Positions 1 through 6,839 of a DNA stretch of 45,468 nt are shown piece after piece. The number at the start of each line of letters is the position of its first letter. The stretch's first letter is position 1. The notes beneath the pieces are model-generated. The model made no database searches, was not told where the DNA came from, and saw only the letters and a list, made by a program, of their open reading frames with translations. Position numbers and translations under genes: made by a program. Location: the NCBI GenBank assembly GCA_944325055.1, contig CALUYP010000029.1:1-45468 (forward strand), given 5' to 3'. Source of the DNA: an uncultured Elusimicrobiales bacterium. GTDB taxonomy: Bacteria > Elusimicrobiota > Elusimicrobia > Elusimicrobiales > Elusimicrobiaceae.

Positions 1-1
1 G

Positions 2-727
2 GGGAGCCAGGGGAAGAAATACCGCTATTATGTCAGCCAAGCGGTTATTAAGAAGGAACCTAGTAAAATAGGGCAAATAAGTAAGATATCCTTACCCAAA
101 CTGGAAGAATTTATAGATAACTGGTTCGCCCAGTTTATACGGGATAAGGCCAAAATATATCCCTATCTTAAAGGATTTGATATTGTAAAACAGAAGGGAA
201 TTATAAATAAACTTACTTCATACACAATCACCCAAAACATAGAACAAGCCCTTATCAAGCGGGTAGATATATCCCAAAAACACATTAAAATCACTATACA
301 CGAAGAACAAGTAACGGAACTGTTAAATGCCCTCTATGAAAACAGAGATATGACCCAGCTGCAAACCAAACGAGAACATCCCTATACGGAGGACTATCAC
401 ATAGGCATTATAGACAACGGTGCCAAAGTATTGGTAGGGCAAAAGATTAAACCTAACCCTCGTAAAGATATTAATATGATTAACATTTTGGCACAAGCAT
501 ATAAGTGGCACCAAGATATATTAAACGGTAAAATGCTAAAAGAGATAGTCCAACAGGAACAAAAGACTGAGCAATATGTACGGAGAATCCTTGAACTAAG
601 TTTTTTATCGCCTAAAATCGTACGGACAATCTTAAATGGCACCCAGCCGGCAGATTGTACACTTAAAAGGTTGTTATCTATCCATACACCCAACTGGCGC
701 GAACAAGAGGAAAAATTCTTCTGTTAA
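2..727 (+). CDS. Large serine recombinase, C-terminal part (5' end outside window)
   Basis: The frame is open from the first base, so the protein is truncated at the left edge; 241 residues remain. The visible part starts with the KKYRYYVSQ segment typical of the zinc-ribbon region of recombinase-family (large serine) integrases. It ends with the conserved tail: a 'LKEIVQQEQKTEQYVRRIL' helix, LSFLSPKIVRTILNG, then LKRLL and NWREQEEKF. The catalytic resolvase domain with the nucleophilic serine must lie upstream. The coding sequence is visibly more AT-rich than the rest of the window, which suggests a mobile element whose right edge lies between this stop codon and the tRNA-Ser gene. It could be an active integrase or a remnant; the missing N-terminus prevents a decision. 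Confidence 0.85.
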   Translation, partial: GSQGKKYRYYVSQAVIKKEPSKIGQISKISLPKLEEFIDNWFAQFIRDKAKIYPYLKGFDIVKQKGIINKLTSYTITQNIEQALIKRVDISQKHIKITIHEEQVTELLNALYENRDMTQLQTKREHPYTEDYHIGIIDNGAKVLVGQKIKPNPRKDINMINILAQAYKWHQDILNGKMLKEIVQQEQKTEQYVRRILELSFLSPKIVRTILNGTQPADCTLKRLLSIHTPNWREQEEKFFC

Positions 728-822
728 ACAACTTCCCCGACAAAAAGACAGCATAAAAATATAAAAAAGCGAATAAAACACAAAAATCGGCGCAAAAGAG
801 GCTGCTATAAGTTGAGTAAAAG

Positions 823-860
823 AAAATCCCCGTCGGGAGTAAGTCCTAACGGGAATTTTT
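823..860. terminator. Bidirectional hairpin between recombinase and tRNA-Ser
   Basis: AAAATCCCCGT (823-833) pairs with ACGGGAATTTT (849-859), with one bulged base, and is flanked by a T-run on the plus strand and by TTTTCTTTT on the minus strand. It can end both the recombinase transcript and the tRNA-Ser transcript. Confidence 0.65.
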
Positions 861-883
861 GCATACAAAGCGAAACTAGAAAA

Positions 884-970
884 CGGAGAGGGAGAGATTC
901 GAACTCTCGATACGGTTTCCCGTATGCAGTCTTTCCAGGACTGTGCCTTAAACCGCTCGGCCACCTCTCC
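884..970 (-). tRNA. tRNA-Ser(GGA)
   Basis: Read on the minus strand, the gene begins GGAGAGGTGGCCGAG and ends with the matching acceptor arm CCTCTCC plus a G discriminator base. The anticodon arm is CAGTC-CTGGAAA-GACTG, giving anticodon GGA (plus positions 934-936). A long variable arm with an ATACGG/CCGTAT stem marks it as a class II (serine) tRNA, and the T-arm contains GTTCGAATC. CCA is not encoded. Its 3' end faces the recombinase remnant. Confidence 0.95.
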
Positions 971-1041
971 AAAAGGGGTTGCGGACTAAGTACTTATTTA
1001 TTATAGCAAATTAATTTTTAGCTTGTATATCTTCCAATGAG

Positions 1042-1080
1042 AAAATAAATCCCCATCATAAAAAACGGGGATTTATTTTT
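1042..1080 (-). terminator. Terminator of the thioredoxin-CcdA gene
   Basis: A 13-bp stem, AAAATAAATCCCC (1042-1054) with GGGGATTTATTTT (1067-1079), lies directly after the minus-strand stop codon at 1083. Confidence 0.8.
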
Positions 1081-1082
1081 AG

Positions 1083-2447
1083 TTAAAACATATTGGCCAA
1101 CATTAACAGCAATAACCCCAAGAACACACAGCAAAGCAAGAACTTGGACAACCCCAAATGTTTCTTGAGCCAGTTATTGAAGGTGGCTGATTCTTTGCCG
1201 CATAACGTCAACACAAATACCAGTACCAGCGGCAGTACAAACATTAAGTTGTACATAATCAGGTATTCGGCTGCTTTCCAGGACTGGCTGCCGGCTTCTT
1301 TCAAAATAACCACACAGGTGGGCAAATACACCTGCCCCGTGCACACCGCTTCCACGCCGGATACCACAAATCCTACGGCAAAAGCCGCCAGCAAAAGCCG
1401 CCACATAGAGCTTTGTTTGTCTTTTAAGAAAAAACGCATTACTTTATGGATATATTCTTTATAGCTTTTGGGCAGCTGCAAAAGCATTTTTTCGGATTTT
1501 TTGGTGCGTTGATAGACGATAAAATCATATAGGCTTAGCGCCAAAAAGATCACACACAATGCAATCGTTCCCCATTGTACCGCCAGCGTTACATAGCGGA
1601 AGCCTTTCATCGCATATAAGAAATGAAACGCCCCCAACCCCATTAAGAGATACGCCAAAAAGACGGAGGCGCAGTAGGCTGTTCCCACGATGATGATTTC
1701 TTTTTTGGTATATTTATAAGCCGCTAAAAATGACACAAAAAATACGATAACGGCAAAAGCACACGGATTAATCCCATCCGCCAAACCTGCCCCGATAATG
1801 GCCCAAAGCGTAATTTGACTAAACAAGGCTTCGTGCGCTTGTAATTGGGCATCAGCGGCTGTTTCTGGCGCGGCTGCCGGCACTGTTTGGGCCGGTTGAG
1901 CCGCTTGAGAAGGCTTGGTTTCTTTTTCCGCGGCGGGAGCTTTTGGCTTATCCTGCGCGGTTACCTCACCGGATTTTTGGGTTTTGGCCGTTTGGGCCGG
2001 TTTTTGGGCGGCGGGCTTAGTGGCCGGCGCGGGTTTTTTAACTTCTAAAGCAGGCAACCCCGGAACCCGGGTTTTTTCTTGCTTGGAGCGCGCTTTTTCT
2101 ATGGCTTTATCGGCTCCGGAAGCTATTTGGGTGGGATAGCCTTGTAAGACTGTCTCGCCTATTACCAACATAGGAATTCCGGCGGAGTCCAGCTGGTAAG
2201 CCTCCAGGGTTTGAGAAAAGAGAACATTGTTGTCGTTTTCCGTCAAATCATATTCAAACAGTTCCAGCGTACCTGCGTATTTATCCCGCAGCTGTTGGGG
2301 AAATCCGTCTTCTTTCAAGTGGCGGCAGTGCGGGCAGTAAGGCGAAGTAAACAATACCGCTTGCACGGGATCCGCCCATACTGCCGAAGCAAAACCCAAC
2401 AGTGCGGCGGCAAGTAACAACGGCTTACAAAAACGTCTTAATAGCAT
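1083..2447 (-). CDS. Thioredoxin-like/CcdA (DsbD-like) membrane fusion
   Basis: A signal peptide is followed by a short thioredoxin-like domain with a CPHC active site (C38, C41), then an Ala/Pro/Lys-rich linker (about residues 130-195). A polytopic membrane domain of the CcdA/DsbD type follows, with the paired cysteine segments ADGINPCAF and GVEAVCTGQVYLP. Family knowledge says such proteins carry reducing equivalents across the inner membrane to extracytoplasmic thiol targets. Having the thioredoxin domain N-terminal and fused by a long linker is less usual than in DsbD. The ATG at 2447 is preferred over the one at 2465 because TTAGGAG sits seven bases before it and it clears the stop of the upstream gene. 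It is the last gene of an ECF-sigma operon, so it may be an output or a sensor partner. Confidence 0.85.
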   Translation of the reverse strand: MLLRRFCKPLLLAAALLGFASAVWADPVQAVLFTSPYCPHCRHLKEDGFPQQLRDKYAGTLELFEYDLTENDNNVLFSQTLEAYQLDSAGIPMLVIGETVLQGYPTQIASGADKAIEKARSKQEKTRVPGLPALEVKKPAPATKPAAQKPAQTAKTQKSGEVTAQDKPKAPAAEKETKPSQAAQPAQTVPAAAPETAADAQLQAHEALFSQITLWAIIGAGLADGINPCAFAVIVFFVSFLAAYKYTKKEIIIVGTAYCASVFLAYLLMGLGAFHFLYAMKGFRYVTLAVQWGTIALCVIFLALSLYDFIVYQRTKKSEKMLLQLPKSYKEYIHKVMRFFLKDKQSSMWRLLLAAFAVGFVVSGVEAVCTGQVYLPTCVVILKEAGSQSWKAAEYLIMYNLMFVLPLVLVFVLTLCGKESATFNNWLKKHLGLSKFLLCCVFLGLLLLMLANMF

Positions 2448-2458
2448 ATCTTTGACTC

Positions 2459-2941
2459 CTAACATTGGTTCTGACAGAAAGCCAGGTCTTTGGTTTGTTT
2501 TTGAGAATCATTCCCCCACAGATTCCAAGGATCCTGCGGGTCAAAATCGGACGGGGCCGTTTTACAACTTTTGCGGGTAACGCGGGTGACCGGGTGTTCG
2601 TCGCAAACGGTCATCGTTTTGGTGCAGGCGCAGTCTGCACCGCGGCATTCCAGTTGAGTAGAAATCAGAACACTTCCGTCTGCTTTTTTACACTGGGCAT
2701 TTTGCCAAAAAGAAGTCTCCTGCGGGCGGGACTGGCCTTGCATGTATTCGCTAAAGCGTATTCCGGCAAGCCCGCCAAGCATTAATAACACCCCGGCGCA
2801 AAGTCCCCAAGCCAGCGGTTTGATGCAGGAGCAAAAAAGCGGCTGCTGATGCAGGCGGTTCCAGACGCGGCGTTGGGCTTGTTGATGAGGGTCAAAATCC
2901 ATGTGTGCCATTCTTTTCAAAAAATCTTTCTCTTCGTTCAT
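2459..2941 (-). CDS. Cys-rich single-pass membrane protein, putative anti-sigma factor
   Basis: A 160-residue protein with a cytosolic N-terminus of about 40 residues, one membrane helix (about residues 42-63) and an outer part containing eight cysteines, including ECRGADCAC and a terminal FCQNQC. It overlaps the stop of the ECF sigma gene by four bases (ATGA), the usual sigma/anti-sigma coupling. No classic zinc anti-sigma motif (HxxxCxxC) is seen, so the anti-sigma role rests on topology and position only. The exported cysteines could sense oxidation or metals and would be natural substrates of the downstream thioredoxin-CcdA protein. I do not recognise the family. Confidence 0.6.
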   Translation of the reverse strand: MNEEKDFLKRMAHMDFDPHQQAQRRVWNRLHQQPLFCSCIKPLAWGLCAGVLLMLGGLAGIRFSEYMQGQSRPQETSFWQNAQCKKADGSVLISTQLECRGADCACTKTMTVCDEHPVTRVTRKSCKTAPSDFDPQDPWNLWGNDSQKQTKDLAFCQNQC

Positions 2942-3459
2942 AGCTGCTCCATTTGTCGGCGTACTTTCTGTATGGCGCGGTGTAACCGTGTTCCTACATT
3001 GGTTTCGCTTAATTGGGTTACGGCGGCGATTTGCCGATTGTTTAGACCAGAGAAAAACTTAAGCGATACTAAATCCCTGTCTGGATTAGAAAGGGTTTCC
3101 AATGCATTTAGCAAGTTGTGGCGCAGGGCATCCTGTTCCAACAGTTCCAAAGGAGTGTCGTCTTTTCCGGGTAGAATTTCTTCCGGCGTTTGGGCTAACG
3201 GAAAAAAATATCTTACCCAAAATAACCGCCGGTACATATTGGTTTCATTCCTGGCAATGGTAAAAAGCCATTGGGAAAATGTTCCTTTGGATTCATCGTA
3301 AGAAGCCCATTTTTCGTAACATTTCTTCCACACACTGGCGCATATATCTTCGGCGGCGGCTTCCGCGCGCGTGCGGGCAAGAACATATGCATAAACGGAT
3401 TTAAAGTACTGATTATATAAGGCTTCAAATGATGTCATGCTACTTATACTATGTTTCAT
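2938..3459 (-). CDS. ECF-type RNA polymerase sigma factor
   Basis: Sigma region 2 is visible as FEALYNQYFKSVYAYVLARTR followed by a GTFSQWLFTIARN segment, and region 4 as NPDRDLVSLKFFSGLNNRQI with a helix-turn-helix ending in LHRAIQKVRRQM. The length of about 170 residues fits the extracytoplasmic-function family. The start is uncertain: GTG 3474, ATG 3459 and ATG 3438 are all in frame and none has a clear ribosome-binding site. I took 3459; domain limits would also allow 3438. It is the first gene of a three-gene unit with the Cys-rich membrane protein and the thioredoxin-CcdA fusion, and so probably directs a thiol or envelope stress response. Confidence 0.88.
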   Translation of the reverse strand: MKHSISSMTSFEALYNQYFKSVYAYVLARTRAEAAAEDICASVWKKCYEKWASYDESKGTFSQWLFTIARNETNMYRRLFWVRYFFPLAQTPEEILPGKDDTPLELLEQDALRHNLLNALETLSNPDRDLVSLKFFSGLNNRQIAAVTQLSETNVGTRLHRAIQKVRRQMEQL

Positions 3460-3505
3460 CGGGAAAAGTATCACACTTCATTATTGTAGCTTTTATGGCA
3501 GAAGA

Positions 3506-3538
3506 TTGCTTCCCCCGGCTGAAGCGGGGGAAAAGCAA
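3506..3538 (-). terminator. Hairpin after the flavodoxin operon
   Basis: CCCCCG (3512-3517) pairs with CGGGGG (3525-3530), extended by TTGCTT/AAGCAA with a two-base bulge. It lies directly after the minus-strand stop at 3539. The following U-tract is weak. Confidence 0.55.
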
Positions 3539-4159
3539 TTAGTTTAAAGTGTTTAACCAAACCGTAATTTTGTTGTCCACGGCGTCGTCGTATTTGGCGG
3601 GCAAATTATTAAAAGATTCGCCTTTTAATAGTTGTGCATTTTGGGCGCGCGAAGCAAAATCTTCAAAAAAAGTGCCGTAATTGCTGCCTTGGGTGGAGAA
3701 AGGAACCACTTTTTTTCCTTGAAAATCCATTTCCCGCAAGAATTGCAATACCGGCGTGGCGGCGGTATACCACCAAATGGGTGAGCCGACAAACACCGTA
3801 TCATAGCCCGAAACATCCGGCAGTGGTTTTTTGACAGCAGGGTATCGCCCTGTAGAAAGCTGGCGTTTTAAAATCAGATAAATCCACGGTGCGGAGGAGA
3901 TGGGTTCTTGCGTTTCAATACGGTACAGATCGGCGTGAGTGCGTTTCTGGATGCGTTGGGCGATGTTCTGCGTGTGGCCTGTCCAAGAGTAATAAATAAC
4001 CAGAGTTTTACCCAAGCTGGCCGTGTAGGAAACCGGCTCTCCTTGAAAAGAGGCCATTTCTTTTTGATTGCGTTGGGCTACGCGCAGTAAATGGATTGCA
4101 CCAATCGCGCCGCCGATTAAAGCGGCCGCTAACATAACCAGTAAAATAATTTTAAGCAC
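3539..4159 (-). CDS. Membrane-anchored flavodoxin-like protein
   Basis: A 206-residue protein with an N-terminal membrane helix (residues 1-25) and then a flavodoxin fold. LVIYYSWTGHTQNIAQRI is the phosphate-binding loop for FMN, VFVGSPIWWYTAATPV is the second flavin loop with aromatic residues, and VVPFSTQGSNYG completes the site. It resembles the exported flavodoxins common in anaerobic gut bacteria. It overlaps the DUF4405 gene by eight bases and is last in the five-gene redox operon, so it is likely an extracytoplasmic electron carrier fed by the DUF4405 membrane protein. The electron donor and acceptor are not known. Confidence 0.87.
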   Translation of the reverse strand: MLKIILLVMLAAALIGGAIGAIHLLRVAQRNQKEMASFQGEPVSYTASLGKTLVIYYSWTGHTQNIAQRIQKRTHADLYRIETQEPISSAPWIYLILKRQLSTGRYPAVKKPLPDVSGYDTVFVGSPIWWYTAATPVLQFLREMDFQGKKVVPFSTQGSNYGTFFEDFASRAQNAQLLKGESFNNLPAKYDDAVDNKITVWLNTLN

Positions 4160-4832
4160 GAATATTCCCTCCTAAAACTGTCTTTTTGTGCGAGAGCCAA
4201 TTTATCATTAAATATACTGTTACGGACGTCAGAAACAGAATGGCGGCGTGAGCGGTTAAAAAAGAAATAAAAGAGCGTCCGCGCGGAATATGGATACCGC
4301 CTGAGAATAACCCCAGCTGCGCGGGTGCTTTCCAATAGAAAAAAGCAAAAAATCCGTAGCCTGCGGCCAGCCAAGCCGTTAAACGGACCGTCCATTTGGG
4401 GAAGATTCTTTGCAAGGGTACCAGGTGCGGCTTGATGATTCCGCCGTTTAACCCAAGGTGTATGGCTGAAAGTATAAATCCCCAATAGGCAAACACGGAA
4501 TGAAGCCGTCGCGCTGTCCAAGAACCGCCTAACTCCAAAAACGAAAACACTTCGCGGGAGAGAAAAATGCCCGTTACGCATAAACCTATCATTGCGCCTA
4601 AAAGCAGGAGGTTTACTAGCGTCAGCACCCCGCGAAAAGGCGTGTGCTTTCCTTTTAGCAAAGATGCATACCAGCCGATATTAAGCACGTTGTGCAGGAT
4701 GAAACATATGCCTAAGGCCGTTCCCAGTATTTCATGGGGAAAGTTGCCCGTAAACGGATAGGCTAAGGACAGTAAAAAGAGAACGGACATAATCAGATCC
4801 ACCCCTAATTTAAAGCGTATTTTTGTGTTCAT
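4152..4832 (-). CDS. DUF4405-type cytochrome b-like membrane protein
   Basis: A 226-residue protein with about five to six membrane helices and histidines in helices at positions expected for b-type heme binding (HEILG, ILHNVLNIGWY, RRLHSVFAYWGF, AIHLGLNG). This pattern matches the DUF4405 family, thought to be small heme-b electron carriers found beside flavodoxins. It lies between two flavodoxin genes in a single operon. I infer that it passes electrons between the quinone pool or cytosol and the two exported flavodoxins. Heme coordination is inferred from histidine placement only. Confidence 0.75.
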   Translation of the reverse strand: MNTKIRFKLGVDLIMSVLFLLSLAYPFTGNFPHEILGTALGICFILHNVLNIGWYASLLKGKHTPFRGVLTLVNLLLLGAMIGLCVTGIFLSREVFSFLELGGSWTARRLHSVFAYWGFILSAIHLGLNGGIIKPHLVPLQRIFPKWTVRLTAWLAAGYGFFAFFYWKAPAQLGLFSGGIHIPRGRSFISFLTAHAAILFLTSVTVYLMINWLSHKKTVLGGNIRA

Positions 4833-4862
4833 ATCCGTTCTCCTTTTTATTTATTATAGCGT

Positions 4863-5462
4863 TTATGGCAGGAGTTTGCCCAGCCAGTTTTGCAGTTTGT
4901 CCGCCGAAGCCCCCGATGCGCGGCCGGGGAAAGCGGCTGCGGGCAGAAACTGGGCCTGCGGCAGCTGGACTTTCATATCGCTTTCACAGCGCTGCATTCC
5001 GCCTCCGCCGTGTGTGAAAAACGGCACGAGTTGTTTGCCGCTGAAATCGTATTGCGACAAAAATGTTCTGACGGCCGGCGCATACGTTCCCCACCAGTTG
5101 GGCGAACCGATAAAAACGACGTCATACGTTTCCATCTGCGGAACTTGGGCTTTTAGCTCGGGCATAAAACCGGCGTTTATTTCCCGTTTGGCTTGGGCGG
5201 TTAAGTCGTTATAACGTTCGGGATAGGTTTGTACTGTTTCAATGGCAAACAGCTCGCCGCCGGTGGCTTGTGCGATCTGTCGCGCCACCGCCTGCGTGTT
5301 GCCCGAATACGAATAATACGCCACCAACACTTTTTTGCCGGTAAACGGTTGTTGGGAAAGGTCTTTCGGTGTGGAAGTTCCCGTTTCACCGCTGTCCGTA
5401 CCGCAGGCCGCTACGGACAAAAACATCATCCCGGAATAAATTAATTGCGTCATTCTTTTCAT
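4863..5462 (-). CDS. Flavodoxin lipoprotein
   Basis: The N-terminus MKRMTQLIYSGMMFLSVAAC is a lipoprotein signal ending in a lipobox, so the mature protein is lipid-anchored at the cysteine. The flavodoxin fold follows, with VLVAYYSYSGNTQAVARQI (phosphate loop), FIGSPNWWGTYAPAV and VPFFTHGGGGMQ. The ATG at 5462 is chosen because GAGGG precedes it by seven bases; an upstream in-frame ATG (5489) would overlap the cupin gene. It is the third gene of the redox operon and a distant paralogue of the flavodoxin at 3539. Gut anaerobes often carry such lipoprotein flavodoxins next to cupin and CMD-domain genes. Confidence 0.88.
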   Translation of the reverse strand: MKRMTQLIYSGMMFLSVAACGTDSGETGTSTPKDLSQQPFTGKKVLVAYYSYSGNTQAVARQIAQATGGELFAIETVQTYPERYNDLTAQAKREINAGFMPELKAQVPQMETYDVVFIGSPNWWGTYAPAVRTFLSQYDFSGKQLVPFFTHGGGGMQRCESDMKVQLPQAQFLPAAAFPGRASGASADKLQNWLGKLLP

Positions 5463-5472
5463 ATTTTCCCTC

Positions 5473-5970
5473 TTATTTATATTCTTCATCTGTTACCGCG
5501 TCCAGCCAATCGGTTTTGCCGTTTTGGTGGGCATTGGTTTCCAACGAAAGATGTACAAACCAACTTTCAGGCGCAGCCCCGTGCCAATGGACGACGCCGG
5601 GCGCAATGCGTACCACATCGCCTTTTTGCAGAACTTGAATTTCTTTTCCCTTTTCTTGGTAGCGGTCTTCTCCGTTTAACACCAGCAAAATTTGTCCGCC
5701 GTCGTGTTTGTGCCAATGTGTGCGGGCACCCGGTTCAAACGTTACGTTGCCGATGGGAGCGTTGAAAACGTCGTCTTTGCCGCTTAACATAGTTAAATAC
5801 GTTTGGCCCGTGAAAAATTTTCCGTACGGGTTGGGTTCTCCTTGGGTAAAAATAGTGTCAATGGGTGCTGTTTTCATCGTTTGATTCTCCTGTTTGGGTT
5901 TGGGGGACATTCCTGCCGCGAATAAAAAGGCGGCAGCCGCCCCGAAGATAATTGCTTTTTTGGAAAGCAT
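5473..5970 (-). CDS. Exported cupin-domain protein
   Basis: A 165-residue protein with an N-terminal hydrophobic signal segment and a single cupin barrel. Motif 1 is seen in ARTHWHKHDGGQILLVLNGE and motif 2 in GDVVRIAPGVVHWHGA, giving the usual metal-binding histidines. Proteins of this kind are annotated as cupin or quercetin-2,3-dioxygenase-like and are frequent neighbours of carboxymuconolactone-decarboxylase-like genes. It is separated by about ten bases from the genes on both sides, so it is translated within the operon. The substrate is unknown; a small reactive carbonyl or quinone is plausible from context. Confidence 0.85.
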   Translation of the reverse strand: MLSKKAIIFGAAAAFLFAAGMSPKPKQENQTMKTAPIDTIFTQGEPNPYGKFFTGQTYLTMLSGKDDVFNAPIGNVTFEPGARTHWHKHDGGQILLVLNGEDRYQEKGKEIQVLQKGDVVRIAPGVVHWHGAAPESWFVHLSLETNAHQNGKTDWLDAVTDEEYK

Positions 5971-5979
5971 AATTCCCTC

Positions 5980-6714
5980 CTAAGGTTGTGTATAGCGGGA
6001 TTTTAATACCGCTTCGAGCGCGTGTAAACCGGCCGTGGCCGTTTTGCGTCCGTTCGTTTGCTTGATCACCGCCATAATTCCTTTAATTTGTTCCGCGCTC
6101 ACGCCCACGTTCATCGCCATAGAGATATGCGCTTGCAGTTGCGGAGTTACATTTCCCAAGGCGGCCAATGCCGATACGGTGGCGATTTCCCGTTCTGAGT
6201 AAGACAGTACGCCGCGTGCAAAAATATCCGCAAACAAATGCTCTTTTAAAAAAGTATCCGTTGCCTGGATAAATACGGGTGGATGGCTGGGCAGAGAAGA
6301 GGCGGCAAGTACTTCCAGATTCCTTTTTCCCAAGGCGTATTTATCCGTTCCAGCGGGGATGGACTGTACCTGCGTTCCCGTTGGATCGTCTTTTCCGTCA
6401 GCCCGGCGGTTTTTAAGCACCGTTTCTAATGTACTTGCGGCATTTAAACTGCGGGGAAACCCCGTATAGGCATAAAGCTGAAGCACGATTTCCTTGAGCT
6501 CGTTGACCGTCAACCCGCTGTTTAACGCTTGGTCAAATGCGGCGGATAATTTTTCTAAATTACCCACCGCGGCCAGCGCCGCCGTTTGGGCAATGGCCTG
6601 TTGTTTGGGGGACAGATTTTTTCGGGCTTGTTTCCAGTCGTAGGCTTGCAGCCCCGATGTACCGATAAGCCCGGCGGCCAGAAGGCCGGTGATATGTTTT
6701 TGCGTCAGTTTCAT
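5980..6714 (-). CDS. Exported protein with two carboxymuconolactone-decarboxylase (CMD/AhpD-like) domains
   Basis: A 244-residue protein with a signal peptide (about residues 1-24, ending LQA). It has two helical CMD repeats, LSPKQQAIAQTAALAAVGN...LKEIVLQLYAYTGFP and LSYSEREIATVSALAALGN...IKGIMAVIKQ. The catalytic CxxC of AhpD is absent, so the AhpD peroxidase-reductase reaction is unlikely. A strong site AGGAGG precedes the start by five bases. It is the first gene of the operon, directly behind a MerR-type promoter. In Bacillus, CMD-family genes belong to carbonyl-stress regulons controlled by MerR-family AdhR, which fits this context. Confidence 0.85.
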   Translation of the reverse strand: MKLTQKHITGLLAAGLIGTSGLQAYDWKQARKNLSPKQQAIAQTAALAAVGNLEKLSAAFDQALNSGLTVNELKEIVLQLYAYTGFPRSLNAASTLETVLKNRRADGKDDPTGTQVQSIPAGTDKYALGKRNLEVLAASSLPSHPPVFIQATDTFLKEHLFADIFARGVLSYSEREIATVSALAALGNVTPQLQAHISMAMNVGVSAEQIKGIMAVIKQTNGRKTATAGLHALEAVLKSRYTQP

Positions 6715-6731
6715 AAATCCTCCTGCTAGTT

Positions 6732-6762
6732 AGTATACGAGCTGGAGTTTGCTCCAAGTCAA
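6732..6762 (-). promoter_or_regulatory. MerR-type promoter/operator of the redox operon
   Basis: On the minus strand TTGACT (plus 6757-6762) and TATACT (plus 6732-6737) are separated by 19 bp, the overlong spacer typical of MerR-activated promoters. The spacer holds a dyad CTTGGAG-CAAA-CTCCAG. The same arrangement stands before the merR gene at 11460-11490. Confidence 0.8.
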
Positions 6763-6797
6763 GGCCTATTTTAAAAAAGGGGGAAAAATAAAACAAA

Positions 6798-6825
6798 AAT
6801 ACCCCGGTCTCAAGACCGGGGTATT
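6798..6825 (-). terminator. Terminator of the iron-alcohol dehydrogenase gene
   Basis: A stem of about 12-13 bp, AATACCCCGGTCT (6798-6810) with AGACCGGGGTATT (6813-6825), is followed on the minus strand by TTTTGTTTTATTTTT. Confidence 0.9.
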
Positions 6826-6839
6826 GGATACAGCAGAAT

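Noticed and set aside
2459-2941. Classic zinc-binding anti-sigma (ZAS) protein
   Set aside because: The HxxxCxxC motif is not present in the cytosolic part, so only a general anti-sigma role is proposed.
5369-5765. Plus-strand frames opposite the cupin and flavodoxin genes
   Set aside because: They are antisense shadows of strongly supported minus-strand genes and have no start signals or motifs.
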